Source of the DNA: Clostridia bacterium
GTDB lineage: Bacteria > Bacillota > Clostridia > Peptostreptococcales > Anaerovoracaceae
Direction: 5' to 3'
Length of the DNA: 64,000 bases
Assembly (NCBI GenBank): GCA_910575405.1
Contig: CAJTER010000002.1
Location: 124,001-188,000, forward strand
The notes under the pieces were generated by a model. It saw only the letters and a list, made by a program, of their open reading frames with translations. It made no database searches and had not been told where the DNA came from. Positions 24,673 to 33,309 of this stretch are shown one piece after another; position 1 is the first letter of the stretch, and the number at the start of each line of letters is the position of its first letter. The translations under genes and the position numbers were made by a program.

Positions 24673-25245
24673 CTATCGCACAAAGACAAGCGGAACCCCA
24701 TCCTCCTCCCGATCCTGGGAATCCATGAGCACCAGATCGAAGATCAGCGGATCGCGGATCAGATGCTTCCAGACCGTATAAGTTGCTTGAATGAAGGAAT
24801 CCGTCAGCTCCATATTTTCTTCAATCAAGGGGCAGGTATAGGGGATCTGGAAGGTGCAGAGCACGAGGCGAAGGAATCCGTCGTCCGTCAGGTGGGGTGA
24901 CAGTGGGAAGGTACGGCACTGCATGGGCCGCTTTTCCCTGGGGCAACGGGGCGGTGTTTTGCATTTTACAAAATAAACCTTTCCATGCCAGGAAAGGGGA
25001 AAGTCAAATTTTTCTGCCGGCTCACGGGACCAGGAGAGCCAGTCCTCCTTTTGTGTAAACAGCTTTTCCTCACCGGGAAGCAGGTAAATACCCAGCTCCG
25101 GCTCATCCTCAGTCTGCCCACAAGGGTCTTCGTAGGTGCAGCAGACAGCGCCGCACAAGGTTCCACAGTCATAGGGAAGGGGCGATACCTGGTCAAGCAG
25201 GCGGTAGATGGCTTCGTATGTCCGTTTGCGAATTTTGCTTTTCAT
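24673..25245 (-). CDS. YkgJ-like cysteine-cluster protein
   Basis: A 190-residue soluble protein with conserved-looking cysteines: CGTLCGAVCC near residues 27-36, DPCGQ, then CKTPPRCPREKRPMQCRTFP. The RPMQCRTFP motif matches the YkgJ family (PF03692, putative metal or Fe-S cluster-binding), in which several cysteines are thought to bind zinc or iron-sulfur. Function is unknown. Start ATG 25243-25245 is preceded by a good AGGAGG. It is convergent with the MATE gene and divergent from the activase gene. Confidence 0.75.
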   Translation of the reverse strand: MKSKIRKRTYEAIYRLLDQVSPLPYDCGTLCGAVCCTYEDPCGQTEDEPELGIYLLPGEEKLFTQKEDWLSWSREPAEKFDFPLSWHGKVYFVKCKTPPRCPREKRPMQCRTFPLSPHLTDDGFLRLVLCTFQIPYTCPLIEENMELTDSFIQATYTVWKHLIRDPLIFDLVLMDSQDREEDGVPLVFVR

Positions 25246-25540
25246 AAAATCCTCCTATATTTTCAGAAATTAGTATAACACAAATGGCCTGGGCTGTGCT
25301 ATAATCAAGCGATAATTCCTGCGGCCGGGGCAGCTCCTGAAGAATCTGGAAGGCATAATTCGGAGGATTAATTGATTAAGCAACAGCAGGCAGGGTATAA
25401 AAAGTATATATATAGGTAGTTTTTTAAAATTATAGAGCATCATCCCTGAGTTTTATGGTATAATGAACCAACTTAGCAAAGCGGCGCTGCCGCAGGATAT
25501 TTGCCGGGCTACCTAAATTTAAAAAGATGTTGAGGTAATT
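25246..25540. promoter_or_regulatory. Intergenic region with promoters for the activase gene
   Basis: Two plus-strand extended -10 elements are visible: TGCTATAAT ending at 25305 and TGGTATAAT at 25456-25464. The latter, 77 bp before the ATG at 25541, is the likelier start. A T-rich stretch at 25419-25432 lies between. No protein or RNA gene is recognised. Confidence 0.5.
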
Positions 25541-28500
25541 ATGAGATTAGGAATTGACATAGGATCAACAACCGTAAAGCTGGTACTGCTTTCCGACAGC
25601 GGTGAAATCCAGTACAGCAGATATGAGCGTCATATGTCCAATGTATTTGAGACAGTCGTTTCTCTTATGGAGGATATGTATGCCCAGTATCCAGAGGAAA
25701 CGGTCAGAGCTGTCATTACAGGCTCGGGGGGCCTTTCCTTATCCCAGCTTTTGGGACTCCACTTTGAGCAGGAGGTTGTAACCTGCAGCCAGGCGGTGGA
25801 GACTCTGATTCCGGAGACGGATGTCGCCATTGAGCTTGGAGGCGAAGATGCAAAGATTACATTCTACGGCCAGACGGTCGAGCAGAGGATGAACGGAACC
25901 TGTGCAGGCGGAACAGGGGCCTTTATCGACCAGATGGCAGTTCTTTTAAATACAGATGCAGGCGGGCTCAATGAAGCTGCCAAAAAACATAAAATGATTT
26001 ATCCCATTGCGGCCAGGTGCGGCGTTTTTGCGAAGACCGACATTCAGCCCCTGATCAATGAGGGAGCTGAAATTGAAGACTTATCTGCTTCTATTTTTCA
26101 GGCAGTTGTCAATCAGACCATCAGCGGTCTTGCCTGCGGAAGGACGATCAAGGGAAAGGTGGCTTTTTTGGGGGGGCCTCTGTCCTTTTTGTCCGAGCTT
26201 CGCGCCCGGTTCATCGAGACCTTAGAGCTTTCCCAAGAGGATGTGATTTTCCCGCAGGACTCCAAATATTTTGTGGCCATCGGAGCTGCTCTGACGGCAG
26301 GTAAATATGAGGAAGAGTCTCTTTCCGATATCGTAGGCCGGATCCAGAATGTAGATGCTTCGGATATGTCGGAAACAAAGCATGTGGAGCCGTTGTTCCG
26401 CAATTATGATGAATATGAAACATTTACAGAACGTCACAGAAAGGATACCATCAAACGCAAGGATATCCGCAGAGTAAGGGGTAGGGTGTTTTTGGGAATT
26501 GATGCGGGTTCCACAACGACCAAGGCTGCGCTCATTGACGATGAAAAGAATCTGATCTATTCCTTCTACCGCAATAACGAGGGAAAGCCGATTGAAGCCT
26601 GCATGGTGATGCTGAAGGAGCTGTATTCTCAGCTTCCCAAGGATGCATTTATCGCTAATACCACAGTAACTGGATACGGAGAAGGTCTGATTAAAGCTGC
26701 CTTTAAAGCTGACTTGGGTGAAATTGAAACAATGGCTCATTACAAGGGTGCGGAGGAATTCCTGCCTGGGGTGGAGTTCATTTTAGATATCGGCGGACAG
26801 GATATGAAGTGCATGAAAATCAAGGATAACGCCATCTACAATATCATGCTCAATGAAGCCTGTTCTTCGGGGTGCGGTTCCTTTATTGAAACGTATGCCA
26901 AATCCGTAAATATGGATGTAAAGACCTTTGCCCAGGAAGCGCTCTTTGCCAAGACGCCGGTGGATTTGGGAACCAGATGTACCGTCTTTATGAATTCAAA
27001 GGTAAAGCAGGCCCAGAAAGAGGGGGCCAGCATCGGTGATATTTCGGCGGGGCTGTCCTATTCGGTCATCAAAAATGCCCTCTACAAAGTAATCAAGCTG
27101 AGAAATCCGGATGAGGCTGGGCAAAAGATCGTAGTTCAGGGGGGAACGTTCCTCAATGACGCAGTTCTTCGCAGTATTGAAAAAATCATCGGCAAGGATG
27201 TAGTGCGTCCTGATATTTCCGGCATCATGGGAGCTTACGGCGCGGCCATTATTGCCAGGGAGCAGCATGTAGAGGATACCGAGTCTTCCATCTTAAAGCC
27301 GGATGAAATGGAATCCTTTACAGTACAGAATACCCATACCAGGTGCAAGGGATGTGAAAACAGCTGTCTTCTGACCATCAACAAGTTCCATGACGGCAGC
27401 CGCTTTATTACCGGCAACCGGTGCGAAAAGGGAGGAGGAGGCAGCGGCAGGGAAAGCGAACTGCCTAACCTTTACGATTACAAGCTGAAGCGGCTCTTTA
27501 GCTACAAACCTCTCAGCGAAGAGGATTCCACAAGAGGGACAATTGGCATTCCGAGAGTGCTCAATATGTATGAAAACTATCCCTTCTGGTTCATCTTTTT
27601 TACAGAACTGGGATTCCGGGTGGTGCTTTCACCTCCTTCCAGCAAAGAGCTATATGAAGGCGGGATGGAGACGATTTCTTCAGATACGGCCTGTTATCCG
27701 GCAAAGCTGGTGCACGGACATATCAAGTGGCTGGTGGATCAGGGCATAAAGTGGATTTTTTATCCAAGCATCAACTATGAGAGAGAAGAGGATCCCTCCG
27801 CGCCAAACCACTATAACTGTCCGATTGTCGCCACCTATCCCGAGGTTATCGGCAATAATATGGATGATATTTTTGAAGAAAACGGAGTAACCTTCTCTCA
27901 TCCATTCATCCCTTATGACAACGATGAATTCCTGGTGCGGGAAATGTACCGGGTGCTGAAGCGGACCGGCGTTTCCAAAACACATGTGGAATATGCGGTA
28001 AAGCGGGGACGCAAAGAAACGAAGCGCTTTAGGGATGACGTAAAAAAGAAGGGAGAATATTCCCTCAAATATGCAAGGGAGCATAAAAAGAAAGCGGTTG
28101 TTCTGGCCGGGCGGCCTTACCACCTGGATCCGGAAATCAACCACGGCATTGACAAGATCATCAGCTCCTTTGATATGGTCGTTGTGACGGAGGATTCCAT
28201 CGCTCACCTTGGAAAGCTCAAGCGGCCTATCCGCGTACTGGATCAGTGGATGTACCATTCCCGCCTTTACAAGGCAGCCCAGTTTGTGGGGACCACCGAC
28301 GACGTGGAGCTGGTACAGCTGAATTCCTTTGGCTGCGGTCTTGACGCGGTAACGACGGATCAGGTAGAGGAAATTACAAAGAAGAATAACAAGCTGTACA
28401 CGGTGCTGAAAATAGACGAAGGCTCCAATCTGGGAGCTGCCAGAATCCGTATCCGATCTCTGAAAGCGGCTATGGATGAGCGGGAGAAAAATCAGATCCG

Positions 28501-29809
28501 CCACGTTGAGGATAACCAGCCTTATGAGCGCAAGCTTTTTACAAAGAAAATGCGCAAAGAGTATACCATCCTCATTCCGGAAATGGCGCCCCTTCACTTC
28601 CAGTTCATGGAGACAGCTCTGGGAAGAGCGGGGTACAAAGCCGTCCTGCTGCCGACTGTTGATAAAAACGCGGTGGATGAAGGTCTGAAGTACATAAATA
28701 ACGACGCCTGCTATCCGACCATCGTTACACTGGGACAGATCATCTCCTACCTGAAATCGGGAAAGGTGGATCTGGATAAAGTAGCCGTATTTATGAGCCA
28801 GACGGGAGGCGGCTGCAGGGCCAGCAACTATGTGGCTCTCTTGAGAAAGGCGCTGAAGGATCTCCACATGGAACAAATTCCGGTTATTTCCGTCAACATG
28901 GCGGGGCTGGAAACCAATCCGGGATTCTCCCTCAGTGCGGGGCTTATAAAGCGCATGATGATGGCGCTGGTTTACGGGGATGTGTTCATGCGGGTGCTGT
29001 ATGCCACAAGGCCTTATGAACAGGTTCCAGGAGCTGCCGAGGACCTCTTTGAGAAGTGGTCCCGAGTAGCCAGACGCAATATTTATACCGGAAGCATCAT
29101 CAAATTTAAGACCTGCATCAGGGGCATTGTACGGGATTTTGACGCTCTGCCGCTGCGGGATATTAAAAAACCGAAGGTAGGCGTAGTAGGCGAGATTCTC
29201 GTCAAGTACCATCCCAATGCCAATAACGATATCGTAGGCACCATAGAGAGGGAAGGCGGAGAAGCAGTTGTGCTGGATCTCATCGACTTTTTCCTCTATG
29301 GAATGCACAGCAAACAGTTTAACTTTGAGCATCTTTCCGGCACATATCTGGGAATGCTGGGAAACAAGGCCGCCATCAAGGTCATCGAATACTTCCGCAA
29401 ACCGGCCAGAGCAGCCCTTTCAGCAAGCCGCCGTTTTGAAGAGCCCATGCGTATTGAGGACATTGCGGCTAAGGCTTCCGAAATTATTTCCCTGGGCAAC
29501 CAGTGCGGGGAAGGGTGGCTTCTTACCGGCGAAATGGTGGATCTTATCGACAGCGGAGTGGAAAACATCGTCTGTATGCAGCCCTTTGCCTGCCTGCCCA
29601 ACCACGTTACGGGAAAAGGCATGATGAAGGCAATGCGAAAGCGTAACCCGCTGGCTAATATCGCGGCCATCGACTATGACCCAGGAGCAAGCGATGTAAA
29701 TCAGTTGAACCGGATCAAGCTGATGATGGCGACTGCTTACAAAAATATGGAGAAAACTCGGGCTGTAGGTGAAAAGATGGAACCTGCGGTGTTGGAAAAA
29801 GCCGAATAG
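25541..29809 (+). CDS. Giant acyl-CoA dehydratase activase-related protein (BadF/BadG-type ATPase tandem)
   Basis: A 1,422-residue cytoplasmic protein. Two BcrAD/BadFG-type ATPase domains come first: GIDIGSTTVKLVL at residue 3 with TCAGGTGAF near 120, and GIDAGSTTTKAAL near 319 with ACSSGCGSF near 440. In activases the Cys in this loop binds a [4Fe-4S] cluster shared by the dimer. A CxxC...C cluster follows near 598 (RCKGCENSC), then a DUF2229-type region (about 670-890), then an HgdB-like C-terminal portion with CYPAK/DACYPT and CRASNY motifs. Length fits the family. It probably couples ATP hydrolysis to low-potential electron transfer. No dehydratase subunits lie nearby, so its partner is unknown. 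Confidence 0.9.
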   Translation: MRLGIDIGSTTVKLVLLSDSGEIQYSRYERHMSNVFETVVSLMEDMYAQYPEETVRAVITGSGGLSLSQLLGLHFEQEVVTCSQAVETLIPETDVAIELGGEDAKITFYGQTVEQRMNGTCAGGTGAFIDQMAVLLNTDAGGLNEAAKKHKMIYPIAARCGVFAKTDIQPLINEGAEIEDLSASIFQAVVNQTISGLACGRTIKGKVAFLGGPLSFLSELRARFIETLELSQEDVIFPQDSKYFVAIGAALTAGKYEEESLSDIVGRIQNVDASDMSETKHVEPLFRNYDEYETFTERHRKDTIKRKDIRRVRGRVFLGIDAGSTTTKAALIDDEKNLIYSFYRNNEGKPIEACMVMLKELYSQLPKDAFIANTTVTGYGEGLIKAAFKADLGEIETMAHYKGAEEFLPGVEFILDIGGQDMKCMKIKDNAIYNIMLNEACSSGCGSFIETYAKSVNMDVKTFAQEALFAKTPVDLGTRCTVFMNSKVKQAQKEGASIGDISAGLSYSVIKNALYKVIKLRNPDEAGQKIVVQGGTFLNDAVLRSIEKIIGKDVVRPDISGIMGAYGAAIIAREQHVEDTESSILKPDEMESFTVQNTHTRCKGCENSCLLTINKFHDGSRFITGNRCEKGGGGSGRESELPNLYDYKLKRLFSYKPLSEEDSTRGTIGIPRVLNMYENYPFWFIFFTELGFRVVLSPPSSKELYEGGMETISSDTACYPAKLVHGHIKWLVDQGIKWIFYPSINYEREEDPSAPNHYNCPIVATYPEVIGNNMDDIFEENGVTFSHPFIPYDNDEFLVREMYRVLKRTGVSKTHVEYAVKRGRKETKRFRDDVKKKGEYSLKYAREHKKKAVVLAGRPYHLDPEINHGIDKIISSFDMVVVTEDSIAHLGKLKRPIRVLDQWMYHSRLYKAAQFVGTTDDVELVQLNSFGCGLDAVTTDQVEEITKKNNKLYTVLKIDEGSNLGAARIRIRSLKAAMDEREKNQIRHVEDNQPYERKLFTKKMRKEYTILIPEMAPLHFQFMETALGRAGYKAVLLPTVDKNAVDEGLKYINNDACYPTIVTLGQIISYLKSGKVDLDKVAVFMSQTGGGCRASNYVALLRKALKDLHMEQIPVISVNMAGLETNPGFSLSAGLIKRMMMALVYGDVFMRVLYATRPYEQVPGAAEDLFEKWSRVARRNIYTGSIIKFKTCIRGIVRDFDALPLRDIKKPKVGVVGEILVKYHPNANNDIVGTIEREGGEAVVLDLIDFFLYGMHSKQFNFEHLSGTYLGMLGNKAAIKVIEYFRKPARAALSASRRFEEPMRIEDIAAKASEIISLGNQCGEGWLLTGEMVDLIDSGVENIVCMQPFACLPNHVTGKGMMKAMRKRNPLANIAAIDYDPGASDVNQLNRIKLMMATAYKNMEKTRAVGEKMEPAVLEKAE

Positions 29810-29841
29810 CAGAAATGGAAATACGAATACAAATATAAGTG

Positions 29842-29878
29842 AGAAGCCCACAGCCTGCGGAGGCTGCGGGCTTTCCTA
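29842..29878. terminator. Bidirectional terminator between convergent genes
   Basis: AAGCCC-A-CAGCCT and AGGCTG-C-GGGCTT form a strong stem with GCGG loop, followed by TTCC on the plus strand and, in the other direction, by TTCTCACTTATATTTG. It separates the activase gene from the minus-strand ABC cluster. Confidence 0.75.
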
Positions 29879-30163
29879 TTACATCAGCTGCGTATGAAGC
29901 ATCATTCCTAAAATAACGATGCCCGCAACACCATAAAGGCCGCTTACAAGCAGGCAAAGCTTCATCAGAGGATTTTGGATTCCTCCTTTGACATAAGAAT
30001 GGATGGTAAGCGCCCCGCTGAATATCATAAACAGCGCATAGCAAGCGATGATGATCTCGGCTGCTGGTGACTGCAGAGCCCAGCCAAATTTCCTGAGAGG
30101 AAGGATGCTCCAGGGAACGAGCAGCATAATCAGACAGACAGCTGTTAAACATTTATTTTTCAT
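29879..30163 (-). CDS. Small three-helix membrane protein, last gene of the ABC operon
   Basis: A 94-residue protein with three predicted membrane helices (LTAVCLIMLLVPWSILPL, IIIACYALFMIFSGALTI, LLVSGLYGVAGIVILGMM). The start is ATG 30161-30163, behind AAAGGAG; a longer frame up to 30349 is antisense to the permease gene. It lies 5 bp behind the permease gene. No family is recognised; it could be an accessory of the transporter. Confidence 0.75.
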   Translation of the reverse strand: MKNKCLTAVCLIMLLVPWSILPLRKFGWALQSPAAEIIIACYALFMIFSGALTIHSYVKGGIQNPLMKLCLLVSGLYGVAGIVILGMMLHTQLM

Positions 30164-30168
30164 AATCC

Positions 30169-30939
30169 TTATCTCCTTTCCGCCTGCCCAAAAAAGAGGC
30201 AGGAAGCTACAAGACATAAAATCGTAATCGCGGCAGCAGCTGGTATCCACGGCACGAGCTCCACCTGGGCAGTGTCCAGGTTTGCCGTCAGCCTTCCGTA
30301 TTCGGATGTGATGACAAAAAACGGATAGGACATGGGATAGGCGAACCATGCCTTTGTGTTAATCACCAGCACAGAGGGCACGATGGAAGAAAGGCCGATG
30401 CCTATGGAAAAGATCGGCGCCCGGATGCACACGGCCAGCATCCAGAAGAAGGCCAGCATAGGTATGGCGGCTGCATACAGAGGCCCAATGTTTTTGAAAA
30501 CAAACAGCGGTGGAAGAACAAAGCTGTAATGCTCTGCTTCTGAGGCAGCCGCCGCACTGAGATAATAGATACCGCCGGTCATTAAAATCTGTATAGCAGC
30601 CAGGGCGAGAAGCACTGCAAATTTCGCCAGACTCAGCTTTACGGCGCTGATGGGCAGGGAAAGCATCTTCAGCATTCCCCTGTTTGCCCGTTCCGTCTGG
30701 ATCAGGAGTACCGTAACTACTACCATACTGGCAGGAAACATGAACCAGCACATTCCCATAAAACCCTGGATAAAGAAATTATGCTCCGGAGAAATACCCT
30801 CGGCCTGCATCTCAAAATTCAAATGAGAATTGAGGAGCGACGGCACCCAGAGAATGACGGCCGCAGCAAGCAGGATCGGCAGTATTTTGGAATGTTTGAT
30901 TTTTTTAAATTCAATGCTTACAAGTAATGCAAAGCTCAT
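30169..30939 (-). CDS. ABC-2 type permease, lantibiotic-immunity-like (second subunit)
   Basis: A 256-residue membrane protein with about six helices. The opening FALLVSIEFKKIKHSKILPI and the external GISPEHNFFIQGFMGMCWFM segment resemble LanG/MutG/NisG immunity permeases. It overlaps the upstream permease gene by 4 bp, so translation is coupled. With the other permease and the ATPase it should form a transporter that clears peptide antibiotics from the membrane. This function is inferred from gene order and similarity. Confidence 0.85.
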   Translation of the reverse strand: MSFALLVSIEFKKIKHSKILPILLAAAVILWVPSLLNSHLNFEMQAEGISPEHNFFIQGFMGMCWFMFPASMVVVTVLLIQTERANRGMLKMLSLPISAVKLSLAKFAVLLALAAIQILMTGGIYYLSAAAASEAEHYSFVLPPLFVFKNIGPLYAAAIPMLAFFWMLAVCIRAPIFSIGIGLSSIVPSVLVINTKAWFAYPMSYPFFVITSEYGRLTANLDTAQVELVPWIPAAAAITILCLVASCLFFGQAERR

Positions 30940-31658
30940 TCAAAGGACCTCCTTATGTTTCTCAATACCGGTTCTGCCAAAATGAAAATGGCAAACCCGG
31001 CAGCAGCGGCGCAGAGATAGCGTACTGCCCCAGATGCGCCTGCTGCGGGCAGAATCTGAAAAGGTATGGCAAATGGAAAAAGCGAAAGAACAAACGAATT
31101 TGCCGGCAGTAGCGTTGCCGTAAAAACGCAGATAACGCCGATTCCAAGGGATACCCACATATTCCTGCACGCCTGCGAAATGAGAAGAGACAAAACCATG
31201 CAGGGCAGTGTGAGAAAGAGGGAATAGCCAAAGCTTTCACACAGCTCTTTCGCAAAACCATCCCCGGCTTCAAACCAGAAGCAGGAACAAAAGGCGATTG
31301 CCGCAGCTTCGACTGCAAAAACAGCAGTCATGGAGCAGACCATGAGGACAGCCTTTCCCAGGAAAACGGAGCTTTCCCGCAGAGGCAGGGTTTTCAGCTT
31401 TTCCATAGCATTGTCTGCATATTCCGCGTGATACAAAATACAGGAACCCGAGAGGGTCAGCAGCAGATTGAGCATAGCCATCATCTGCCAGTTTGCCGCA
31501 AGCAGTATTTGAATGGGCGAGGCTTGCTGGTCGAGGTATAGCTGACCACGAAAGGCCATGTTGATGATAGGAATTGCTGCTGTCAGAAGACTGCCTGTGA
31601 AAAGCGCGGGAAAAAAGCCCAATCTCTTTACTTTTTTATATTCTTCAAACAGGATCAT
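30936..31658 (-). CDS. ABC-2 type permease, lantibiotic-immunity-like (first subunit)
   Basis: A 240-residue membrane protein with about six helices, starting with the amphipathic FEEYKKVKRLGFFPALFTGS and containing YHAEYADNAMEKLKTLPLRE, a segment usual in LanE/MutE-type immunity permeases. It overlaps the ATPase gene by 4 bp and the next permease by 4 bp. The conserved order ATPase-permease-permease beside a two-component system is that of bacteriocin self-protection or resistance loci. No lantibiotic biosynthesis genes lie in the window, so resistance rather than immunity to self is likelier. Confidence 0.85.
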   Translation of the reverse strand: MILFEEYKKVKRLGFFPALFTGSLLTAAIPIINMAFRGQLYLDQQASPIQILLAANWQMMAMLNLLLTLSGSCILYHAEYADNAMEKLKTLPLRESSVFLGKAVLMVCSMTAVFAVEAAAIAFCSCFWFEAGDGFAKELCESFGYSLFLTLPCMVLSLLISQACRNMWVSLGIGVICVFTATLLPANSFVLSLFPFAIPFQILPAAGASGAVRYLCAAAAGFAIFILAEPVLRNIRRSFE

Positions 31659-32410
31659 CGCAAAGCTCCTCTCTGCTGGTTATCGGCATCGATCAAAGCT
31701 AGGAACGTATCCTCCAGATTATCGGTGGGACAGCCTTTTTCCTCTGCGGCGGATTTCAGAGCGCTGAGAGTGCCTTCAAAGAGCAGATGCCCGTGATTTA
31801 AAATGCCGATGCTGTCTGCCATCAGCTCAATTTCAGACAGCAGGTGAGAGGATACAAAAACCGTACAGTCGAATGTTTTCGGCAGGGAACGGATCAGATC
31901 CCTGATTTCATGAATTCCTACAGGATCCAGCCCATTGGTCGGCTCATCCAGCATTAAGATCGGTGGCTTTCCAATAAGTGCGCCAGCGAGCCCCAGCCTC
32001 TGCTTCATGCCCAGAGAATATTTTTTTGCGGGCCGTTTTCGGAACTGAGAGAGACCCACCAGCTCCAGAACCTCCGCGACAGAGCTTTTTGGCAGTCCCA
32101 GGATTCTGCGGATGATATCCAGGTTTTCCTCGCCGCTTAAATTCCCGTAAAAGGCGGGGGCTTCGATAAACGAGCCGACCTTTCGCAGGATTTCCATTCT
32201 GTCCTGCGGAAATTCCTTCCCGTCAATCGCAAAGGTACCACTAGTGGGCTTTGTCAGCCCTAAAAACATCTTCATGGTGGTGGACTTCCCGGCGCCATTC
32301 GGTCCTAGAAAGCCGTAGACCGAGCCTTTCGGAATGTGAAGATTTACATCCGAAACTGCCGTAAAGCCGCTATAGGATTTCGTTAAATGTTTCGTTTCAA
32401 TAATATTCAT
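31655..32410 (-). CDS. ABC transporter ATP-binding protein, bacitracin/lantibiotic-resistance type
   Basis: A 251-residue ATPase with Walker A GPNGAGKST, Q-loop-region GSFIEAPAFYGNLSGEENL, signature YSLGMKQRLGLAGALI, Walker B ILMLDEPTNGLDP and H-loop VSSHLLSE. The IEAPAFYGNLSGEENL segment is typical of BcrA/LanF-type ATPases. It is the first gene of the minus-strand operon. Three direct repeats at 32470-32499 lie 60-90 bp upstream, probably the site for the response regulator encoded divergently. The start ATG at 32408-32410 is preceded by AAAGGAG. Confidence 0.92.
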   Translation of the reverse strand: MNIIETKHLTKSYSGFTAVSDVNLHIPKGSVYGFLGPNGAGKSTTMKMFLGLTKPTSGTFAIDGKEFPQDRMEILRKVGSFIEAPAFYGNLSGEENLDIIRRILGLPKSSVAEVLELVGLSQFRKRPAKKYSLGMKQRLGLAGALIGKPPILMLDEPTNGLDPVGIHEIRDLIRSLPKTFDCTVFVSSHLLSEIELMADSIGILNHGHLLFEGTLSALKSAAEEKGCPTDNLEDTFLALIDADNQQRGALR

Positions 32411-32469
32411 ATCTATTTACTCCTTTCTTGTGCTTGTGAAATCATTTTACTGCGGGAACCTTGCGTCAG

Positions 32470-32499
32470 CCTTCTCACAGCCTTACATCTTCCTTACAT
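32470..32499 (-). promoter_or_regulatory. Three direct repeats at 11-bp spacing, likely response-regulator site
   Basis: CCTTCTCA (32470), CCTTACAT (32481) and CCTTACAT (32492) repeat every 11 bp, one helical turn, in the gap between the ABC operon and the two-component genes. OmpR-type regulators bind such phased direct repeats. A TAAAAT on the minus strand near 32446-32451 could be the regulated -10 of the ABC operon. Confidence 0.65.
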
Positions 32500-32566
32500 T
32501 TGGTCGTGTTTGATAAAACGCCATGATTCTGTGATACTATATAAGAAAGCTTTTATCCAGATCACG

Positions 32567-32584
32567 TGTCAGGTGGTCAGTACA
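32567..32584. repeat. Solo end of the MITE-like element
   Basis: TGTCAGGTGGTCAGTACA differs at one position from the right end of the MITE at 9515-9532. Only one end is present here, 20 bp before the response-regulator start codon. Confidence 0.6.
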
Positions 32585-32603
32585 TAAGAAAGAAGGTGTG
32601 CCT

Positions 32604-33308
32604 ATGGATTTTGGGTATCTGAAGAATAAACGCCTGCTCCTGGTGGACGATGAGCAGGAAATCCTCAATATGGTGATATCTATTTTAAACGAGGAAGGCT
32701 TTTTCAATCTGGCATCGGCGAAAAATGTCAGAGAAGCTCTTGCTTTGGCAGACAGCTTTCGGCCCGAACTTGCCATTCTCGACGTCATGCTGCCGGATGG
32801 AGATGGCTTTTCTCTGATGGAGCAGCTGAGGCAGAAGGCCGAATACCCGGTGCTGTTTCTGACGGCCCGGGGAGAAGATGAGGACAAGTTCAAAGGCTTT
32901 GGCCTGGGAGCAGATGACTATATCGTAAAGCCCTTTCTTCCCAAAGAGCTTATTTTTCGCATAATGGCAATCCTGCGAAGAAGCTATAAAGGCGAGAACC
33001 CACTGGTAAAGCTGGCAGGCAGCGAAATCGATTTTGGCCGGGCAGAAGTCATAAGGCAGGGTGAAGCAATCCCTTTGACCGCCAAGGAATACGATATTTT
33101 AACTGCTCTGTACCGAAACGCGGAGCGCATTGTAACCATCGACTCTCTGTGTGAGGCTGCCTGGGGAGAAAACCCCTTTGGCTATGAAAATTCGCTTATG
33201 GCCCACATCCGCCGCATTCGGGAGAAGATCGAAGTGAATCCGTCGAAGCCAGTATCCCTGGTTACGGTGAAAGGACTGGGCTACCGGCTCATCACAGGAG
33301 GCAGATGA
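32604..33308 (+). CDS. OmpR-family response regulator
   Basis: A 234-residue regulator. The receiver domain has the acidic pair in LLLVDDEQ, phospho-acceptor D60 (LAILDVMLPDGDG), the switch Thr in FLTARGE and Lys in IVKPF. The C-terminal winged helix ends in AHIRRIREKIE...VKGLGYRL. The start is ATG 32604, seven bases after AGAAGG; the GTG at 32598 overlaps that site. It precedes the sensor kinase by one base and faces the ABC operon. It should activate that operon on sensing a peptide antibiotic, in the manner of BcrR-independent LanRK/VirRS-type systems. Confidence 0.95.
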   Translation: MDFGYLKNKRLLLVDDEQEILNMVISILNEEGFFNLASAKNVREALALADSFRPELAILDVMLPDGDGFSLMEQLRQKAEYPVLFLTARGEDEDKFKGFGLGADDYIVKPFLPKELIFRIMAILRRSYKGENPLVKLAGSEIDFGRAEVIRQGEAIPLTAKEYDILTALYRNAERIVTIDSLCEAAWGENPFGYENSLMAHIRRIREKIEVNPSKPVSLVTVKGLGYRLITGGR

Positions 33309-33309
33309 C

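Noticed and set aside
25372-25419. Short leader peptide (TTG, about 15 codons) before the activase gene
   Set aside because: It follows a GGAGG site, but there is no attenuator-like structure or codon run to support it.
27680-29680. Long minus-strand open frame inside the activase gene
   Set aside because: It is antisense to a clear gene with conserved motifs and lacks a start signal.
30164-30349. Upstream extension of the small membrane protein
   Set aside because: It overlaps the permease gene in another frame, while an ATG with AAAGGAG lies at 30163.
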